The position numbers were made by a program, and so were the translations under genes. A DNA stretch of 64,000 nucleotides, taken from an uncultured Prevotellaceae bacterium. Its GTDB lineage: Bacteria > Bacteroidota > Bacteroidia > Bacteroidales > Muribaculaceae. This document shows positions 1 through 9,921 of the stretch, piece by piece; position 1 is the stretch's first letter; each line of letters begins with the position of its first letter. A model generated the notes under the pieces. The model saw only the letters and a list, made by a program, of their open reading frames with translations, was not told the origin of the DNA and ran no database searches. The DNA is taken from assembly GCA_905207705.1 (NCBI GenBank), contig CAJLMA010000002.1, positions 248,001 to 312,000 on the forward strand. The letters run 5' to 3'.

Positions 1-2
1 AG

Positions 3-1403
3 GAATCGGTACAAGAATTCAAGATTTTCCCAGCAAACATATTCGTCACCTCCAAAACTCGAATGGCTCAGGCATTGGCGCAAATAGAACTTGACTTAGG
101 CACTGAGGCGGAAATGTTCTTCAAAGAAGGCAAACTTGCAGAAGCCAAGCGCCTTAAAGAACGTGTAACTTACGATATTGAAATGATTAGGGAATTGGGG
201 TATTGCAGTGGAATCGAGAATTATTCAAGGTACTTTGACGGACGTAATCCAGGCGCACGTCCATTCTGCCTTCTCGATTACTTTCCAAAGGATTTCCTGA
301 CAATAATTGATGAGAGCCATGTTACTATTGCCCAAATACGCGCCATGTATGGTGGCGACCAGTCGCGCAAAGCCAATTTGATAAATTATGGCTTCCGGTT
401 GCAAGCCGCAGCCGACAACCGTCCTCTTCGTTTTGAAGAATTCGAGGCAATGACCCACCAGACAATATATGTCAGTGCGACACCTAACGATTATGAGCTC
501 GAAAAATGTGAAGGAGTGGTTACCGAACAAATAATCAGACCGACTGGGCTGCTTGATCCGGTTATCTCTGTACGTCCATCGAAAGGCCAAATCGATGACT
601 TGATTGAAGAAATACAATCGCGCATTGAAAATCACGAACGCGCTCTTGTCGCCACCCTTACTAAGCGCATGGCCGAAGAACTTGCCGCATATCTTGCAAA
701 ACTCGACATAAATTGTGCTTATATGCACTCTGATGTGGAAACAATGGATCGAATTCAGATACTCGACGACCTCCGGGCCGGAAACATAGATGTACTCATC
801 GGTGTAAACCTGCTACGCGAAGGCCTCGATCTCCCCGAAGTCTCATTAATGGCTATAATAGATGCCGACAAAGAGGGATTCCTGCGTTCCCACCGCTCGC
901 TAACACAAATGGCGGGACGCGCTGCCCGCAACCTTAACGGCCTTGTAATAATGTATGCCGACAAGATAACCGAATCAATGCAACGCACGATAGACGAAAC
1001 CGAACGGCGACGCAGTGCTCAATTGAAATATAACGAAGAACACGGCATCACGCCAAAAGCCATCATCAAGGCCCGGAATCTGATAATAGGCAAAGAAGTG
1101 GACGAGTCCGACATCGACGCTGAGAACAGGTCGAAAAGCAACAAAAATAAAAAATATGAATACACGTCGGCAAAGCCTATTCCCGAGCAGATTAGAAAGC
1201 AATGCGAAGCCGAATTTTCTCCCGACACAAACATTGCAGCAGATCCGGTAGTTAAATATATGAGCAAAACCGACATGCAGAACGCCATAGAACGTCTGCG
1301 AGCCGACATGATAGAAGCAGCAAAAAGAATGGACTTCATAGAAGCTGCCCAATTAAGGGACCAATTGCTTGCTATGGAAGTAAAAATGAACGAAAATAAA
1401 TAA
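3..1403 (+). CDS. uvrB: Excinuclease ABC subunit B, 3' part (5' end outside window)
   Basis: UvrB is the damage-verifying DNA helicase-like subunit of UvrABC nucleotide excision repair in the cytoplasm. The frame is open from base 3, so the gene starts upstream; 466 residues are visible, roughly the last two thirds of a typical 670-680 residue protein. Visible family signatures are the ELGYCSGIENYSR block, the DESHVT motif (helicase motif II region), YVSATP (motif III), RPTGLLDP, INLLREGLD, DADKEGFLRS and QMAGRAARN (motif VI), and a C-terminal UVR domain (EAAQLRDQL) that contacts UvrC. The first internal ATG at 63 is not the true start, because the residues before it still match UvrB (EFKIFPANIFVTS). 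ygiQ follows 41 bp later on the same strand. Confidence 0.97.
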   Translation, partial: ESVQEFKIFPANIFVTSKTRMAQALAQIELDLGTEAEMFFKEGKLAEAKRLKERVTYDIEMIRELGYCSGIENYSRYFDGRNPGARPFCLLDYFPKDFLTIIDESHVTIAQIRAMYGGDQSRKANLINYGFRLQAAADNRPLRFEEFEAMTHQTIYVSATPNDYELEKCEGVVTEQIIRPTGLLDPVISVRPSKGQIDDLIEEIQSRIENHERALVATLTKRMAEELAAYLAKLDINCAYMHSDVETMDRIQILDDLRAGNIDVLIGVNLLREGLDLPEVSLMAIIDADKEGFLRSHRSLTQMAGRAARNLNGLVIMYADKITESMQRTIDETERRRSAQLKYNEEHGITPKAIIKARNLIIGKEVDESDIDAENRSKSNKNKKYEYTSAKPIPEQIRKQCEAEFSPDTNIAADPVVKYMSKTDMQNAIERLRADMIEAAKRMDFIEAAQLRDQLLAMEVKMNENK

Positions 1404-1444
1404 CTACAGCCATTTCAATGGCTATATAACAACTCGATTATACG

Positions 1445-3352
1445 ATGGCTCATTCCAATGGCAATAACGTCATGCACTCGATACCAATGCAGTGGTTGCC
1501 CACTTCAAAAAAAGAAGTTGAACATCTCGGATGGGATTACATAGATGTAATTATCTTCTCGGGAGATGCTTATATCGACCACCCATCGATGGGTGCTGCC
1601 GTAATAGGGCGCGTACTCGAGGCAAATGGTTATCGCGTGGCCATTGTGCCGCAACCCAACTGGCAAGACGACTTACGCGACTTCAAGAAACTCGGAAAGC
1701 CGCGTCTATTCTTCGGCATATCGGCCGGAGCTATGGATTCAATGGTAAACCATTACACAGCTAATCGTCGTAAGCGGAGCGATGACGCATATTCCCCTAA
1801 TGGCAAAGCCGGATTCAGGCCTGACTACCCGACAATAGTATATTCACGCATATTGCATGAATTATATCCCGATATTCCTATAGTGGCAGGAGGAATAGAA
1901 GCATCCTTGCGACGATTGGCTCATTACGATTACTGGCAAGACAAGCTGATGCCGTCAATCCTTGTAAACAGCAATGTCGACCTGCTCATATACGGCATGG
2001 GGGAAAAAGCAATTGTAGAGATTGCCAATGCTATAAATGCCGGCAATCATATAAAAGATCTCGATTCAATCAATCAAACGGCACTTCTCCTAACCAGAGA
2101 GTCAATGCCCGTGGATAAAGAAAGCGACAAACATATAATTTTGCATTCTTTTGAATCGGCTACCGCCGAAAAACGACTACACGCCGAAAATTTCAAACAC
2201 ATAGAAATAGAATCAAATCGTTACCAAGGACGGGACATTTGGCAACCAACGGGAAACTTAGTCGTAAAAGTCAACAAGATGAATCCGCCGATGACCGAAA
2301 GCGAAATTGACGCTTCTTTTGATTTGCCATATACCCGACTGCCCCATCCTCGATATAAAGGGAAACGAATTCCGGCCTATGAAATGATTAGGCACTCGGT
2401 GAACATGCATCGCGGCTGTTTCGGAGGGTGCGCATTCTGCACCATATCTGCCCATCAAGGTAAATTCATAGCCTCGCGAAGCAAAGAATCTATTTTAAAA
2501 GAGGTCGACGCCATAACAAAAATGGAAGATTTCAAAGGCTACATTTCCGACCTTGGAGGTCCTTCGGCCAACATGTATAAAATGTCGGGCAAAAATTCCG
2601 AGCTGTGTCATAAATGCACAAGGCCTTCTTGCTTGCATCCGGCGCCATGCCCAAATTTAAACAACGACCATGCACCGCTTCTTGACATATATCATGCCGT
2701 GGACGCGATTCCTGCTGTAAAAAAATCTTTTATAGGAAGCGGCGTAAGATATGACCTGTCAATGCATCAAAATCAAGAACAGGGAATAAACAAGACAAAT
2801 AAAAAATATAATGAGGAACTTATAAGGCATCATGTTTCAGGAAGATTGAAAGTTGCGCCCGAACACACATCCGATTCGGTATTGAAGCTGATGCGAAAGC
2901 CTTCGTTCAGCTTATTTGAGAAATTCAAGCAACTGTTTGACGAACTAAATGAGCGAGAAAATCTCAATCAACAACTCATTCCCTATTTTATTTCATCCCA
3001 TCCCGGATGTCATGAAACAGACATGGCCGAACTCGCCGTTAAAACAAAAAACTTGAATTTTCATCTTGAGCAAGTTCAGGATTTTACACCTACACCAATG
3101 ACCGTAGCCACAGAAATGTATTATACAGGGCTTAATCCTTATACGCTTGAACCCGTGTACACTGCCACGACTTCCGAAGAGAAACTTGCGCAACGCAAAT
3201 ACTTTTTTTGGTATAAAGCTGAATATCGAGATGAAATATACCGCTCTCTCTCTCGTTTAGGTCGTAGGGACCTTATCCTGGCATTGTTCGGGCAACATAA
3301 CAACTTTTTTAAACAAAAAAAGAAAAGCAGTAGAATTAAAAACAATAAATAA
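1445..3352 (+). CDS. ygiQ: YgiQ family radical SAM protein
   Basis: 635 residues, within the usual size of the YgiQ family. This is a conserved radical-SAM enzyme with an N-terminal cobalamin-binding-like (UPF0313) region (IDVIIFSGDAYIDHPSMG) and a radical SAM core; its reaction is not established. The [4Fe-4S] motif is CxxxCxxC at C325, C329 and C332, in the context HRGCFGGCAFC. A second cysteine cluster (CHKCTRPSCLHPAPC) near residue 390-405 could bind another cluster or a metal. The typical block VAGGIEASLRRLAHYDYW is present. The ATG at 1445 is used; an in-frame ATG nine codons later is possible. The gene sits between uvrB and the S9 peptidase with gaps of 41 and 29 bp, so cotranscription is possible, but no functional link is evident. 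Confidence 0.93.
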   Translation: MAHSNGNNVMHSIPMQWLPTSKKEVEHLGWDYIDVIIFSGDAYIDHPSMGAAVIGRVLEANGYRVAIVPQPNWQDDLRDFKKLGKPRLFFGISAGAMDSMVNHYTANRRKRSDDAYSPNGKAGFRPDYPTIVYSRILHELYPDIPIVAGGIEASLRRLAHYDYWQDKLMPSILVNSNVDLLIYGMGEKAIVEIANAINAGNHIKDLDSINQTALLLTRESMPVDKESDKHIILHSFESATAEKRLHAENFKHIEIESNRYQGRDIWQPTGNLVVKVNKMNPPMTESEIDASFDLPYTRLPHPRYKGKRIPAYEMIRHSVNMHRGCFGGCAFCTISAHQGKFIASRSKESILKEVDAITKMEDFKGYISDLGGPSANMYKMSGKNSELCHKCTRPSCLHPAPCPNLNNDHAPLLDIYHAVDAIPAVKKSFIGSGVRYDLSMHQNQEQGINKTNKKYNEELIRHHVSGRLKVAPEHTSDSVLKLMRKPSFSLFEKFKQLFDELNERENLNQQLIPYFISSHPGCHETDMAELAVKTKNLNFHLEQVQDFTPTPMTVATEMYYTGLNPYTLEPVYTATTSEEKLAQRKYFFWYKAEYRDEIYRSLSRLGRRDLILALFGQHNNFFKQKKKSSRIKNNK

Positions 3353-3381
3353 CTAAATAATCAATCAAACTAATTTTATTT

Positions 3382-5505
3382 ATGAACATCACAAAAATCA
3401 TGGCATCACTACTTTTGCTTCCGGGCTTTGCAGCATGTACCTCGCAATCAAGCCAAGAGCAAGCAGGTATTATTGAACGCCCTGAAGTGACCGTAGAAAA
3501 CGGCAAATTCACAGCCGAAGTCTTATCGTCATTGGGAAAAGTCTCTTCGCCGGTCGTATCGCCCGATGGTAAAACAGTACTTTACAGCGTGACATTTGAA
3601 AGCGTTAAACAAAACGCTTCAAATGCCGAATTATGGGTCATGGGCATTGATGGCTCCAACCCGACAAGAATCACAGTGTCTCCAAAATCCGAACTCAACG
3701 CAACTTGGATTGAAGGCGGCAAAAAAATCGCATTCCTTTATCCAGATAACGGGAAATTACAGATCTTCACAATGGATGCTGACGGAAAAAACAGGAAGTG
3801 CATTTCAAATGTCGAAAATGGAGTTGACGGCTTCGTGTTTGCCCCGGATGAATCTAAAATTCTATTCATATCGCAAGTAAAATGGGCTAAAAGCGTAACC
3901 GACCAATACCCCGACCTTGACAAAGCAAATTGTCACATCGTAGACGACCTCATGTACAAGCATTGGGATGAATGGGTCAAGACTATACCTCATCCATTCA
4001 TCGCCGACTTCAATGGAGAAACTTTGACAAATGCCATAGACATTATGGAAAACGAACCTTATGAATCTCCAATGAAGCCTTTCGGCGGAATAGAATCATT
4101 TGCTTGGGCTCCCGACAGCAAAAGTGTGGTTTACGTCAGCCGCAAGAAAACCGGATTGGAATACTCTGTTTCAACCAATTCCGACTTATATTGTTATGAT
4201 TTGAACACCAAAGAAACAAAGAACCTGACAGAAGGAATGATGGGATACGACACAAACCCAATATTCTCAAAATCGGGAAGCCACATTGCATGGCTGTCAA
4301 TGGAACATGACGGTTATGAAAGCGACAAGAACCGCATTTTCATCATGGATTTGAACTCGGGAAAGAAAACCGACCTCACAGCCAATTGGGATTACACTGC
4401 AAGCACGATAGCTTGGTCGACCGACGAGAAATCCATACTCTTTACCGCTCCTTTCCAAGGAACTATACCAATGTTCCGACTTGACGTGGCAACTCAAAAG
4501 ATTGATACCATAGCTTCGGGACAATATGATTATGACGCAATTGTTCCCGTTGACGGTAATACGATTCTCACTCTGCGTCATTCAATGAATGAGCCTAATG
4601 AGATTTACGCAGTGACGCAAAACGGCTCAATCAACCAGTTGACTAAAGTAAATGACGAAATCCTCGCACAACTCACTCCGATTAAAATCGAGAAAAGGCT
4701 CATCCCTACAACCGATGGCAAAGAAATGACAACATGGGTACTGTTCCCCCCGGAATTTGACCCGGCAAAAAAATATCCTGCAATACTTTATTGCCAAGGA
4801 GGTCCTCAAAGTCCTGTAAGCCAATTCTGGTCTTCTCGCTGGAACCTGCGGTTGATGGCTTCTATGGGATATATCGTAATTGCACCCAACCGCCGCGGAT
4901 TACCCGGATTCGGAACCGAATGGAACGCACAAATATCAGGCGACTACGGTGGCCAAAACATGAAGGACTATTTAAGCGCAGTCGATTACATGAAAAAAGA
5001 ACCGTATGTTGACGGCGAACATATCGGTGCCGTAGGCGCAAGCTATGGAGGCTTCTCCATTTATTGGCTCGCCGGACATCATGACCATCGTTTTGCTGCG
5101 CTGATTGCCCATGCAGGAATATTCAACATGGAAGCCCAATATCTTGAAACCGAAGAGATGTGGTTTGCAAATTGGGACATGGGCGGCGCTCCTTGGGATA
5201 AAGACAACAAAATAGCTCAAAAGACATTCGCAACATCTCCACACAAATACATCCAAAACTGGGACACGCCGATACTCGTCACCGTGGGTGAAAAAGATTA
5301 CCGAATCCTTGCTTCTCAAGGCATGATGGCATTCAATGCTGCAAAATTGCGTGGTATTCCGGCTCGAATGCTTGTATTCCCCGATGAAAACCATTGGATT
5401 CTAAAGCCGCAAAACGCCATGTTGTGGCAACGGGAGTTCTTTAACTGGCTCGACCGCTGGTTAAAACCCGACAGTGAAGTGGCAAAAGCCAATGCACAAA
5501 ATTAA
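3382..5505 (+). CDS. S9 family peptidase, dipeptidyl-peptidase 5-like
   Basis: 707-residue alpha/beta-hydrolase serine peptidase of the prolyl oligopeptidase family. The N-terminal hydrophobic segment ends in FAAC with Cys19, suggesting a lipoprotein or at least export to the periplasm/outer membrane. Residues about 50-430 carry WD/TolB-like beta-propeller repeats (SPDGKTVLYS, APDSKSVVYVS). The C-terminal third has the catalytic triad: Ser554 in GASYGG, Asp639 in EKDYR, His671 in ENHW. The spacing of these residues and the segment after the serine (YWLAGHHDHRF) recall DPP5 enzymes of Bacteroidales, which remove dipeptides with hydrophobic P1 residues. The exact specificity is inference. A strong hairpin terminator follows the stop. 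Confidence 0.88.
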   Translation: MNITKIMASLLLLPGFAACTSQSSQEQAGIIERPEVTVENGKFTAEVLSSLGKVSSPVVSPDGKTVLYSVTFESVKQNASNAELWVMGIDGSNPTRITVSPKSELNATWIEGGKKIAFLYPDNGKLQIFTMDADGKNRKCISNVENGVDGFVFAPDESKILFISQVKWAKSVTDQYPDLDKANCHIVDDLMYKHWDEWVKTIPHPFIADFNGETLTNAIDIMENEPYESPMKPFGGIESFAWAPDSKSVVYVSRKKTGLEYSVSTNSDLYCYDLNTKETKNLTEGMMGYDTNPIFSKSGSHIAWLSMEHDGYESDKNRIFIMDLNSGKKTDLTANWDYTASTIAWSTDEKSILFTAPFQGTIPMFRLDVATQKIDTIASGQYDYDAIVPVDGNTILTLRHSMNEPNEIYAVTQNGSINQLTKVNDEILAQLTPIKIEKRLIPTTDGKEMTTWVLFPPEFDPAKKYPAILYCQGGPQSPVSQFWSSRWNLRLMASMGYIVIAPNRRGLPGFGTEWNAQISGDYGGQNMKDYLSAVDYMKKEPYVDGEHIGAVGASYGGFSIYWLAGHHDHRFAALIAHAGIFNMEAQYLETEEMWFANWDMGGAPWDKDNKIAQKTFATSPHKYIQNWDTPILVTVGEKDYRILASQGMMAFNAAKLRGIPARMLVFPDENHWILKPQNAMLWQREFFNWLDRWLKPDSEVAKANAQN

Positions 5506-5527
5506 ATAACAATCAACACACTTGATA

Positions 5528-5573
5528 CAGAACCCGATACATCTCATGGATGCTGTCGGGTTCTGCTATTTTT
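5528..5573 (+). terminator. Rho-independent terminator after the S9 peptidase
   Basis: A perfect 10-bp stem (5528-5537 pairing with 5556-5565, CAGAACCCGA against TCGGGTTCTG) is followed by a short T run at 5569-5573. It separates the uvrB-ygiQ-peptidase run from menD. Confidence 0.85.
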
Positions 5574-5607
5574 ACTCCCTTGTACGCTACCATTGCTCCT
5601 TTATTGT

Positions 5608-5615
5608 TACTTTTG
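5608..5615 (+). promoter_or_regulatory. Possible -7 element of menD promoter
   Basis: TACTTTTG fits the Bacteroidota -7 consensus TAnnTTTG and lies 17 bp before the menD ATG. No TTTG or TTG occurs at the expected 19-21 bp upstream, so this is only half supported. Confidence 0.4.
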
Positions 5616-5632
5616 TATAAAAGTTACTATAA

Positions 5633-7348
5633 ATGAAAACATCTCAATACAACTTTTCTGATTCTATCTCAACCTATAAACAATGTCAATACCTGACTGA
5701 TATATTAATCGCCAACAACGTAAGATACGCAATATTATCCCCCGGCTCACGCAATGCTCCGTTGATAATAAACTTTGCCCGCGAGTCTCGCATCAAGTCT
5801 TGGGTAATAGTCGACGAACGAAGCGCGGCATTTGCAGCCATAGGCATAGCTCAGTTCACCGACAGCCCTGTAGCCATCGTATGCACGTCAGGTTCAGCCG
5901 TGCTTAATTATGCCCCGGCCATTTCTGAAGCATATTACCGCAATATTCCTCTAATTGTCATTTCGGCCGACCGCCCCGAAGAATGGATTGACCAAAATGA
6001 CAGTCAGACAATCAGGCAATTCGGAGTGTTGGCAAATATCGTAAAACGAAGTTATAACCTGCCGGCTCGCTGCGACGATGCCACAAGCAGTTGGTATGCC
6101 GACCGTATAATAAACGATGCCGTAATCTCGGCCGTGACTGCACCACAAGGACCTGTGCACTTAAACATGCCTTTCCGCGACTCGCTGTGCGTCACTACCA
6201 CAAAGAAAAATATCAATACGAGAATAATCGGGCACCCCGGCATAAAAAGGAATCTTGACAAGCAATTCATGGAATCGCTTGTGCATGAAATTGCCAATGC
6301 CGACAGTGTGTTAATCGCTGCAGGATTCAATTCTCACTCCAATGAGTTGAATGCGGCACTTGGCAATCTTGCTTGCCACAAAAACATAGTCGTATTGACC
6401 GAAACCATTTCCAACCTGCACGACAAACGTTTCATAAACACAATCGACCGCGTATTAAGCTGTATGCCGCGCGAAGACGCAAAAGAATACGCCCCACAGC
6501 TACTCATAACTTTTGGCGGCTCATTTGTATCAAAAGTACTGAAAAAATTCTTACGCAAATACCCTTCCTTGCAGGAATGGAGAATCGGCATAGAGCATGA
6601 CACTGTCGACACCATGCAACACTTGACGACAAGAATAGACATAGAACCAACCCAATTCTTCAGCTCTTTGGATGCTTTGATGACGGATACATTCAATCCG
6701 AATGCAACCTATTCGGAGAAATGGCACGCGCTTGCCGGCCAAGCCATGTCATGGCACAATCAATTTACAAATTGCATACCTTGGTGTGACTTGAAAGCAT
6801 TTTCCATATTCATGCCAATGATTCCGCAAAATTACATCTTGCATTTGTCAAACGGCACATGTATAAGATATGCGCAATTGTTCGGTATGCGCAGCGGCAT
6901 GAAATGCTTTAGCAACCGAGGCGTTTCTGGAATCGACGGCTCAACGTCCACTGCACTCGGCACGTCTCTTGTTGCCACCGATTACACATCGCTTCTCATC
7001 ACAGGCGACATGAGTTTCAGCTACGACATAAACGGATTGACCTCGCAATACAATTCTGCCCGATTCAAAATCATCGTCATGGATAATCAAGGAGGAAATA
7101 TATTCCGATTCATAAACGGCCCATCCGACCTGCCCGAACTCGAAAAATATTTCGAGGTTCAAAGATCCATTCCTGTAAAAGATTATGCAAGAGCCTTCGG
7201 ATTCGATTATTTTGAAGCTGACGATGAAACTTCTCTAAAATCAGTATTGCCCGTATTTTTTGCATCCCGGTCACAATCCATTTTGGCAATACACACCCCA
7301 CCCGAAACCAATGCCAAGGTATTGCGAAGCTATTTCAGGATGCAATGA
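5633..7348 (+). CDS. menD: SEPHCHC synthase, menaquinone biosynthesis
   Basis: 571 residues, normal for MenD. It is the thiamine-diphosphate enzyme that joins 2-oxoglutarate-derived succinic semialdehyde to isochorismate, giving 2-succinyl-5-enolpyruvyl-6-hydroxy-3-cyclohexene-1-carboxylate in menaquinone synthesis. The N-terminal pyrimidine-binding domain has SPGSRNAPL and the DERSAAF glutamate region. The C-terminal ThDP/Mg-binding motif GDMSFSYD...N starts near residue 460, followed by DNQGGNIF. The gene stands alone: no menA/B/C/E/F neighbour occurs in the window, so the rest of the pathway must be elsewhere. It is flanked by a terminator upstream and 84 bp of AT-rich spacer downstream. 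Confidence 0.95.
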   Translation: MKTSQYNFSDSISTYKQCQYLTDILIANNVRYAILSPGSRNAPLIINFARESRIKSWVIVDERSAAFAAIGIAQFTDSPVAIVCTSGSAVLNYAPAISEAYYRNIPLIVISADRPEEWIDQNDSQTIRQFGVLANIVKRSYNLPARCDDATSSWYADRIINDAVISAVTAPQGPVHLNMPFRDSLCVTTTKKNINTRIIGHPGIKRNLDKQFMESLVHEIANADSVLIAAGFNSHSNELNAALGNLACHKNIVVLTETISNLHDKRFINTIDRVLSCMPREDAKEYAPQLLITFGGSFVSKVLKKFLRKYPSLQEWRIGIEHDTVDTMQHLTTRIDIEPTQFFSSLDALMTDTFNPNATYSEKWHALAGQAMSWHNQFTNCIPWCDLKAFSIFMPMIPQNYILHLSNGTCIRYAQLFGMRSGMKCFSNRGVSGIDGSTSTALGTSLVATDYTSLLITGDMSFSYDINGLTSQYNSARFKIIVMDNQGGNIFRFINGPSDLPELEKYFEVQRSIPVKDYARAFGFDYFEADDETSLKSVLPVFFASRSQSILAIHTPPETNAKVLRSYFRMQ

Positions 7349-7392
7349 GCCGATTTTCATAATCCTTACACAATTAAGCAGGCTTGACACCG

Positions 7393-7410
7393 TTTATTCT
7401 TTAGAATAAA
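7393..7410 (+). promoter_or_regulatory. AT-rich palindrome upstream of porZ-like gene 1
   Basis: TTTATTCT and AGAATAAA are perfect 8-bp inverted arms separated by TT. It lies 45 bp after the menD stop and about 22 bp before the next ATG. It could be an operator or a weak terminator; the sequence does not decide. Confidence 0.3.
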
Positions 7411-7432
7411 ATAACATTTTTATAAACATTTC

Positions 7433-9823
7433 ATGGTAAAAAGACTTTTTCTGTCAACAATATTAATGGTTGCAACCTTGACTTGCTTGGCTCAAGGAGC
7501 AATTGGCGGATGGAAGATACACCCCATTTTCGGCAGCAACCCTCAGAAGATTATCGACACAGGCAATATAGTGTACTACCTTGCCAATCGAAACCTTTTC
7601 AGCTACGACAAGGAGAATGAAGAAACCGAGAGCTACTCAAAAATCAACAAGCTGAATGACATATTCATAACCAACATTTTCTACAACACCGAAAAGAATT
7701 ATCTTGTCATTGCCTACGAAAATTCAAATATCGACATAATTACAGCCGATGGCTCTACCATAAACATGCCCGACATATATAATGCTAATATTCAAGGCCA
7801 TAAAACCATCAACGACATCACATTTGCCAACGACAGGATGTATGTGGCCACCGAATTCGGATATGTGGTAATAAATGACGACAAATTTGAAGTCTCTTTC
7901 TCGCGCATCTTCAATGTAAATGTCATGTCGGTGACTGCCACCGACAACTATCTGTGGCTTAACACAAATGACAATGCCACAGGTTCCCAATTATATTACT
8001 GCCAACTCGACAATCCGCCAATCTCGCTTGAAAACATGGAAAAAAGTACACTTCATGAACGGGCCTATCTCCTCCCTGCCGAGGGAAACAGCATTTACTT
8101 CACCGGCGGATGGCTTTACTATGTTAATGCAACCGACAACGGAACTTTAAGGGTTCGCAATATCATCAATTACAGCACGCGGGTAATGCAACGTTCTAAT
8201 AACGGATACTTGCAAATTACAAACGACGGCTCGCTACTGCACTACTTCGACATGCAAGGGAATGTCACAAAGTCAATATCCATTCCTGCCGATATGCGTG
8301 ACAACACTTATTTTGCATCATGGAGTGAAAACGACATTTGGGAACTTTCAATCAATGGCGTTCGCAACGTACAACTTGACGAGACTGGCAGCATGACAAT
8401 ACTTTCAGATTATTTCAAGCCAAATGCTTCCAGTGTCGATGAGCCGCAGAATATCCTCTACAACGACGGCAACGGACTCATATATGTCATGTCGAACGGA
8501 CCCTCACAAACATTCAGCCAATATGGCGTAAATTCCAGCATAAACACATTATCCGACGGATGGTGGAACGATATTACGCCTGAAAGTGCTCCCACCAACA
8601 ACCAAGCCATCAATGCTGGTGTCTTGCAAGACATTTCCAGCCCTGTGTTCCATCCCGATGATGCCGACACCTACTTTGTAGGCAGCTGGTATGAAGGAGC
8701 TTATCAAATTAAAGGTTCAGAAGTTTTTGCAAAATACGATTGGACAAACAGCCCTATTGTGATGAACACCGCTGATGATTACCGTAATGTTGCGGCAATT
8801 AATACACTGCAATTTGACGCAGCACACAACTTATGGATGATTGAAGGAACGGGGATTGTAAAAGCGATGGTCTTGCCATATTCCAAATTATCCAACCCCA
8901 ATGTAACTATCAACGACTGGATAACTCCGCGCATATCACTGCCATCCAGTCTTGACTTTAGGACTGTATTCTTCATATCACCACGCAACGACATCAAAAT
9001 CATTGGCGACGGTACATATAATGGAGGGCTGATATTCATAGATGACCATGGCAACCCGTCATCGGTATCTATTGATACAAGGTCATATTATCCAGGTGAC
9101 TTATACGACCAGGACGGGCTTTCCTACAGCTGGAATTACATCTATTGTCTTACCGAAGATGTCAATGGCCGAATATGGATGGGTACAAACAATGGAGTAG
9201 TTGAATTCTCTCCGGGAAACGCATTCAATCAAAATTTTACAATAAATAGGATAAAAGTTCCACGAAACGATGGAACCAATTATGCCGATTATTTGCTCGA
9301 TGGTATGGAAGTGACTGCAATCGCAGTAGATGGTGCCAACAGAAAATGGATCGGAACAATGAGCAACGGAATCTATCTTGTAAGCGATGACGGTACCGAG
9401 ATTCTGCAACACTTCACCACCGACAACAGTTACTTGACAAGCAACCAGATATATAAAATATGCTGCAATCCAAATTCCAATTCAATATACATAGGCACAC
9501 CGGCAGGAGTTGCGGAATATTATAGTGACGCATCTCCGGGACAAGCTGATTTCAGTGGAATATACGCCTATCCAAATCCTGTGAGGCCTGAATATACAGG
9601 CGATATTGCCATTACCGGACTCATGGACAACACCCTCGTGAAAATTGCCGACGTCAGGGGTAATGTAATCAAATCAATACAATCAACAGGTGGCACCGCA
9701 GTATGGGACGGATGCAATTCAAACGGGGAACGGGTTAAAACCGGCGTGTATTTCGTCCTGGCGTCACAAAGTAACGACAACTCAAAAAACGGAGTAGTAA
9801 CCAAAATCTTATTTATCAATTGA
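7433..9823 (+). CDS. porZ: PorZ-like type IX secretion protein, copy 1
   Basis: 796 residues, close to the length of Porphyromonas gingivalis PorZ. A signal peptide covers about residues 1-21 (ends TCLAQ). The body consists of PorZ-type beta-propeller domains with two-component-regulator propeller repeats (WMGTNNGVVEF, WIGTMSNGIYLVS, IYIGTPAGVAEY). A C-terminal sorting domain begins at YPNP (Tyr713) and ends in a GVYFVL strand plus a basic tail. In the known family, PorZ is a surface component of the PorU-PorV-PorQ-PorZ sortase complex that delivers anionic LPS to cargo proteins. No other T9SS gene is in the window. A paralogue lies at 13099-15435 on the opposite strand. Family assignment is firm; the exact role here is inferred. 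Confidence 0.85.
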   Translation: MVKRLFLSTILMVATLTCLAQGAIGGWKIHPIFGSNPQKIIDTGNIVYYLANRNLFSYDKENEETESYSKINKLNDIFITNIFYNTEKNYLVIAYENSNIDIITADGSTINMPDIYNANIQGHKTINDITFANDRMYVATEFGYVVINDDKFEVSFSRIFNVNVMSVTATDNYLWLNTNDNATGSQLYYCQLDNPPISLENMEKSTLHERAYLLPAEGNSIYFTGGWLYYVNATDNGTLRVRNIINYSTRVMQRSNNGYLQITNDGSLLHYFDMQGNVTKSISIPADMRDNTYFASWSENDIWELSINGVRNVQLDETGSMTILSDYFKPNASSVDEPQNILYNDGNGLIYVMSNGPSQTFSQYGVNSSINTLSDGWWNDITPESAPTNNQAINAGVLQDISSPVFHPDDADTYFVGSWYEGAYQIKGSEVFAKYDWTNSPIVMNTADDYRNVAAINTLQFDAAHNLWMIEGTGIVKAMVLPYSKLSNPNVTINDWITPRISLPSSLDFRTVFFISPRNDIKIIGDGTYNGGLIFIDDHGNPSSVSIDTRSYYPGDLYDQDGLSYSWNYIYCLTEDVNGRIWMGTNNGVVEFSPGNAFNQNFTINRIKVPRNDGTNYADYLLDGMEVTAIAVDGANRKWIGTMSNGIYLVSDDGTEILQHFTTDNSYLTSNQIYKICCNPNSNSIYIGTPAGVAEYYSDASPGQADFSGIYAYPNPVRPEYTGDIAITGLMDNTLVKIADVRGNVIKSIQSTGGTAVWDGCNSNGERVKTGVYFVLASQSNDNSKNGVVTKILFIN

Positions 9824-9830
9824 TAATAAC

Positions 9831-9873
9831 CGACGGCATTGCGTGTTCTATTACATGCAATGCCGTCGTTCTT
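9831..9873 (+). terminator. Terminator after porZ-like gene 1
   Basis: A 12-bp perfect stem (9831-9842 with 9857-9868) and a 14-nt loop are followed by TTCTTC. It lies between convergent genes and may serve both strands. Confidence 0.75.
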
Positions 9874-9921
9874 CATAATATCATCAACCACATGTCTCCA
9901 TATTTTGGAAACAAGTGCATG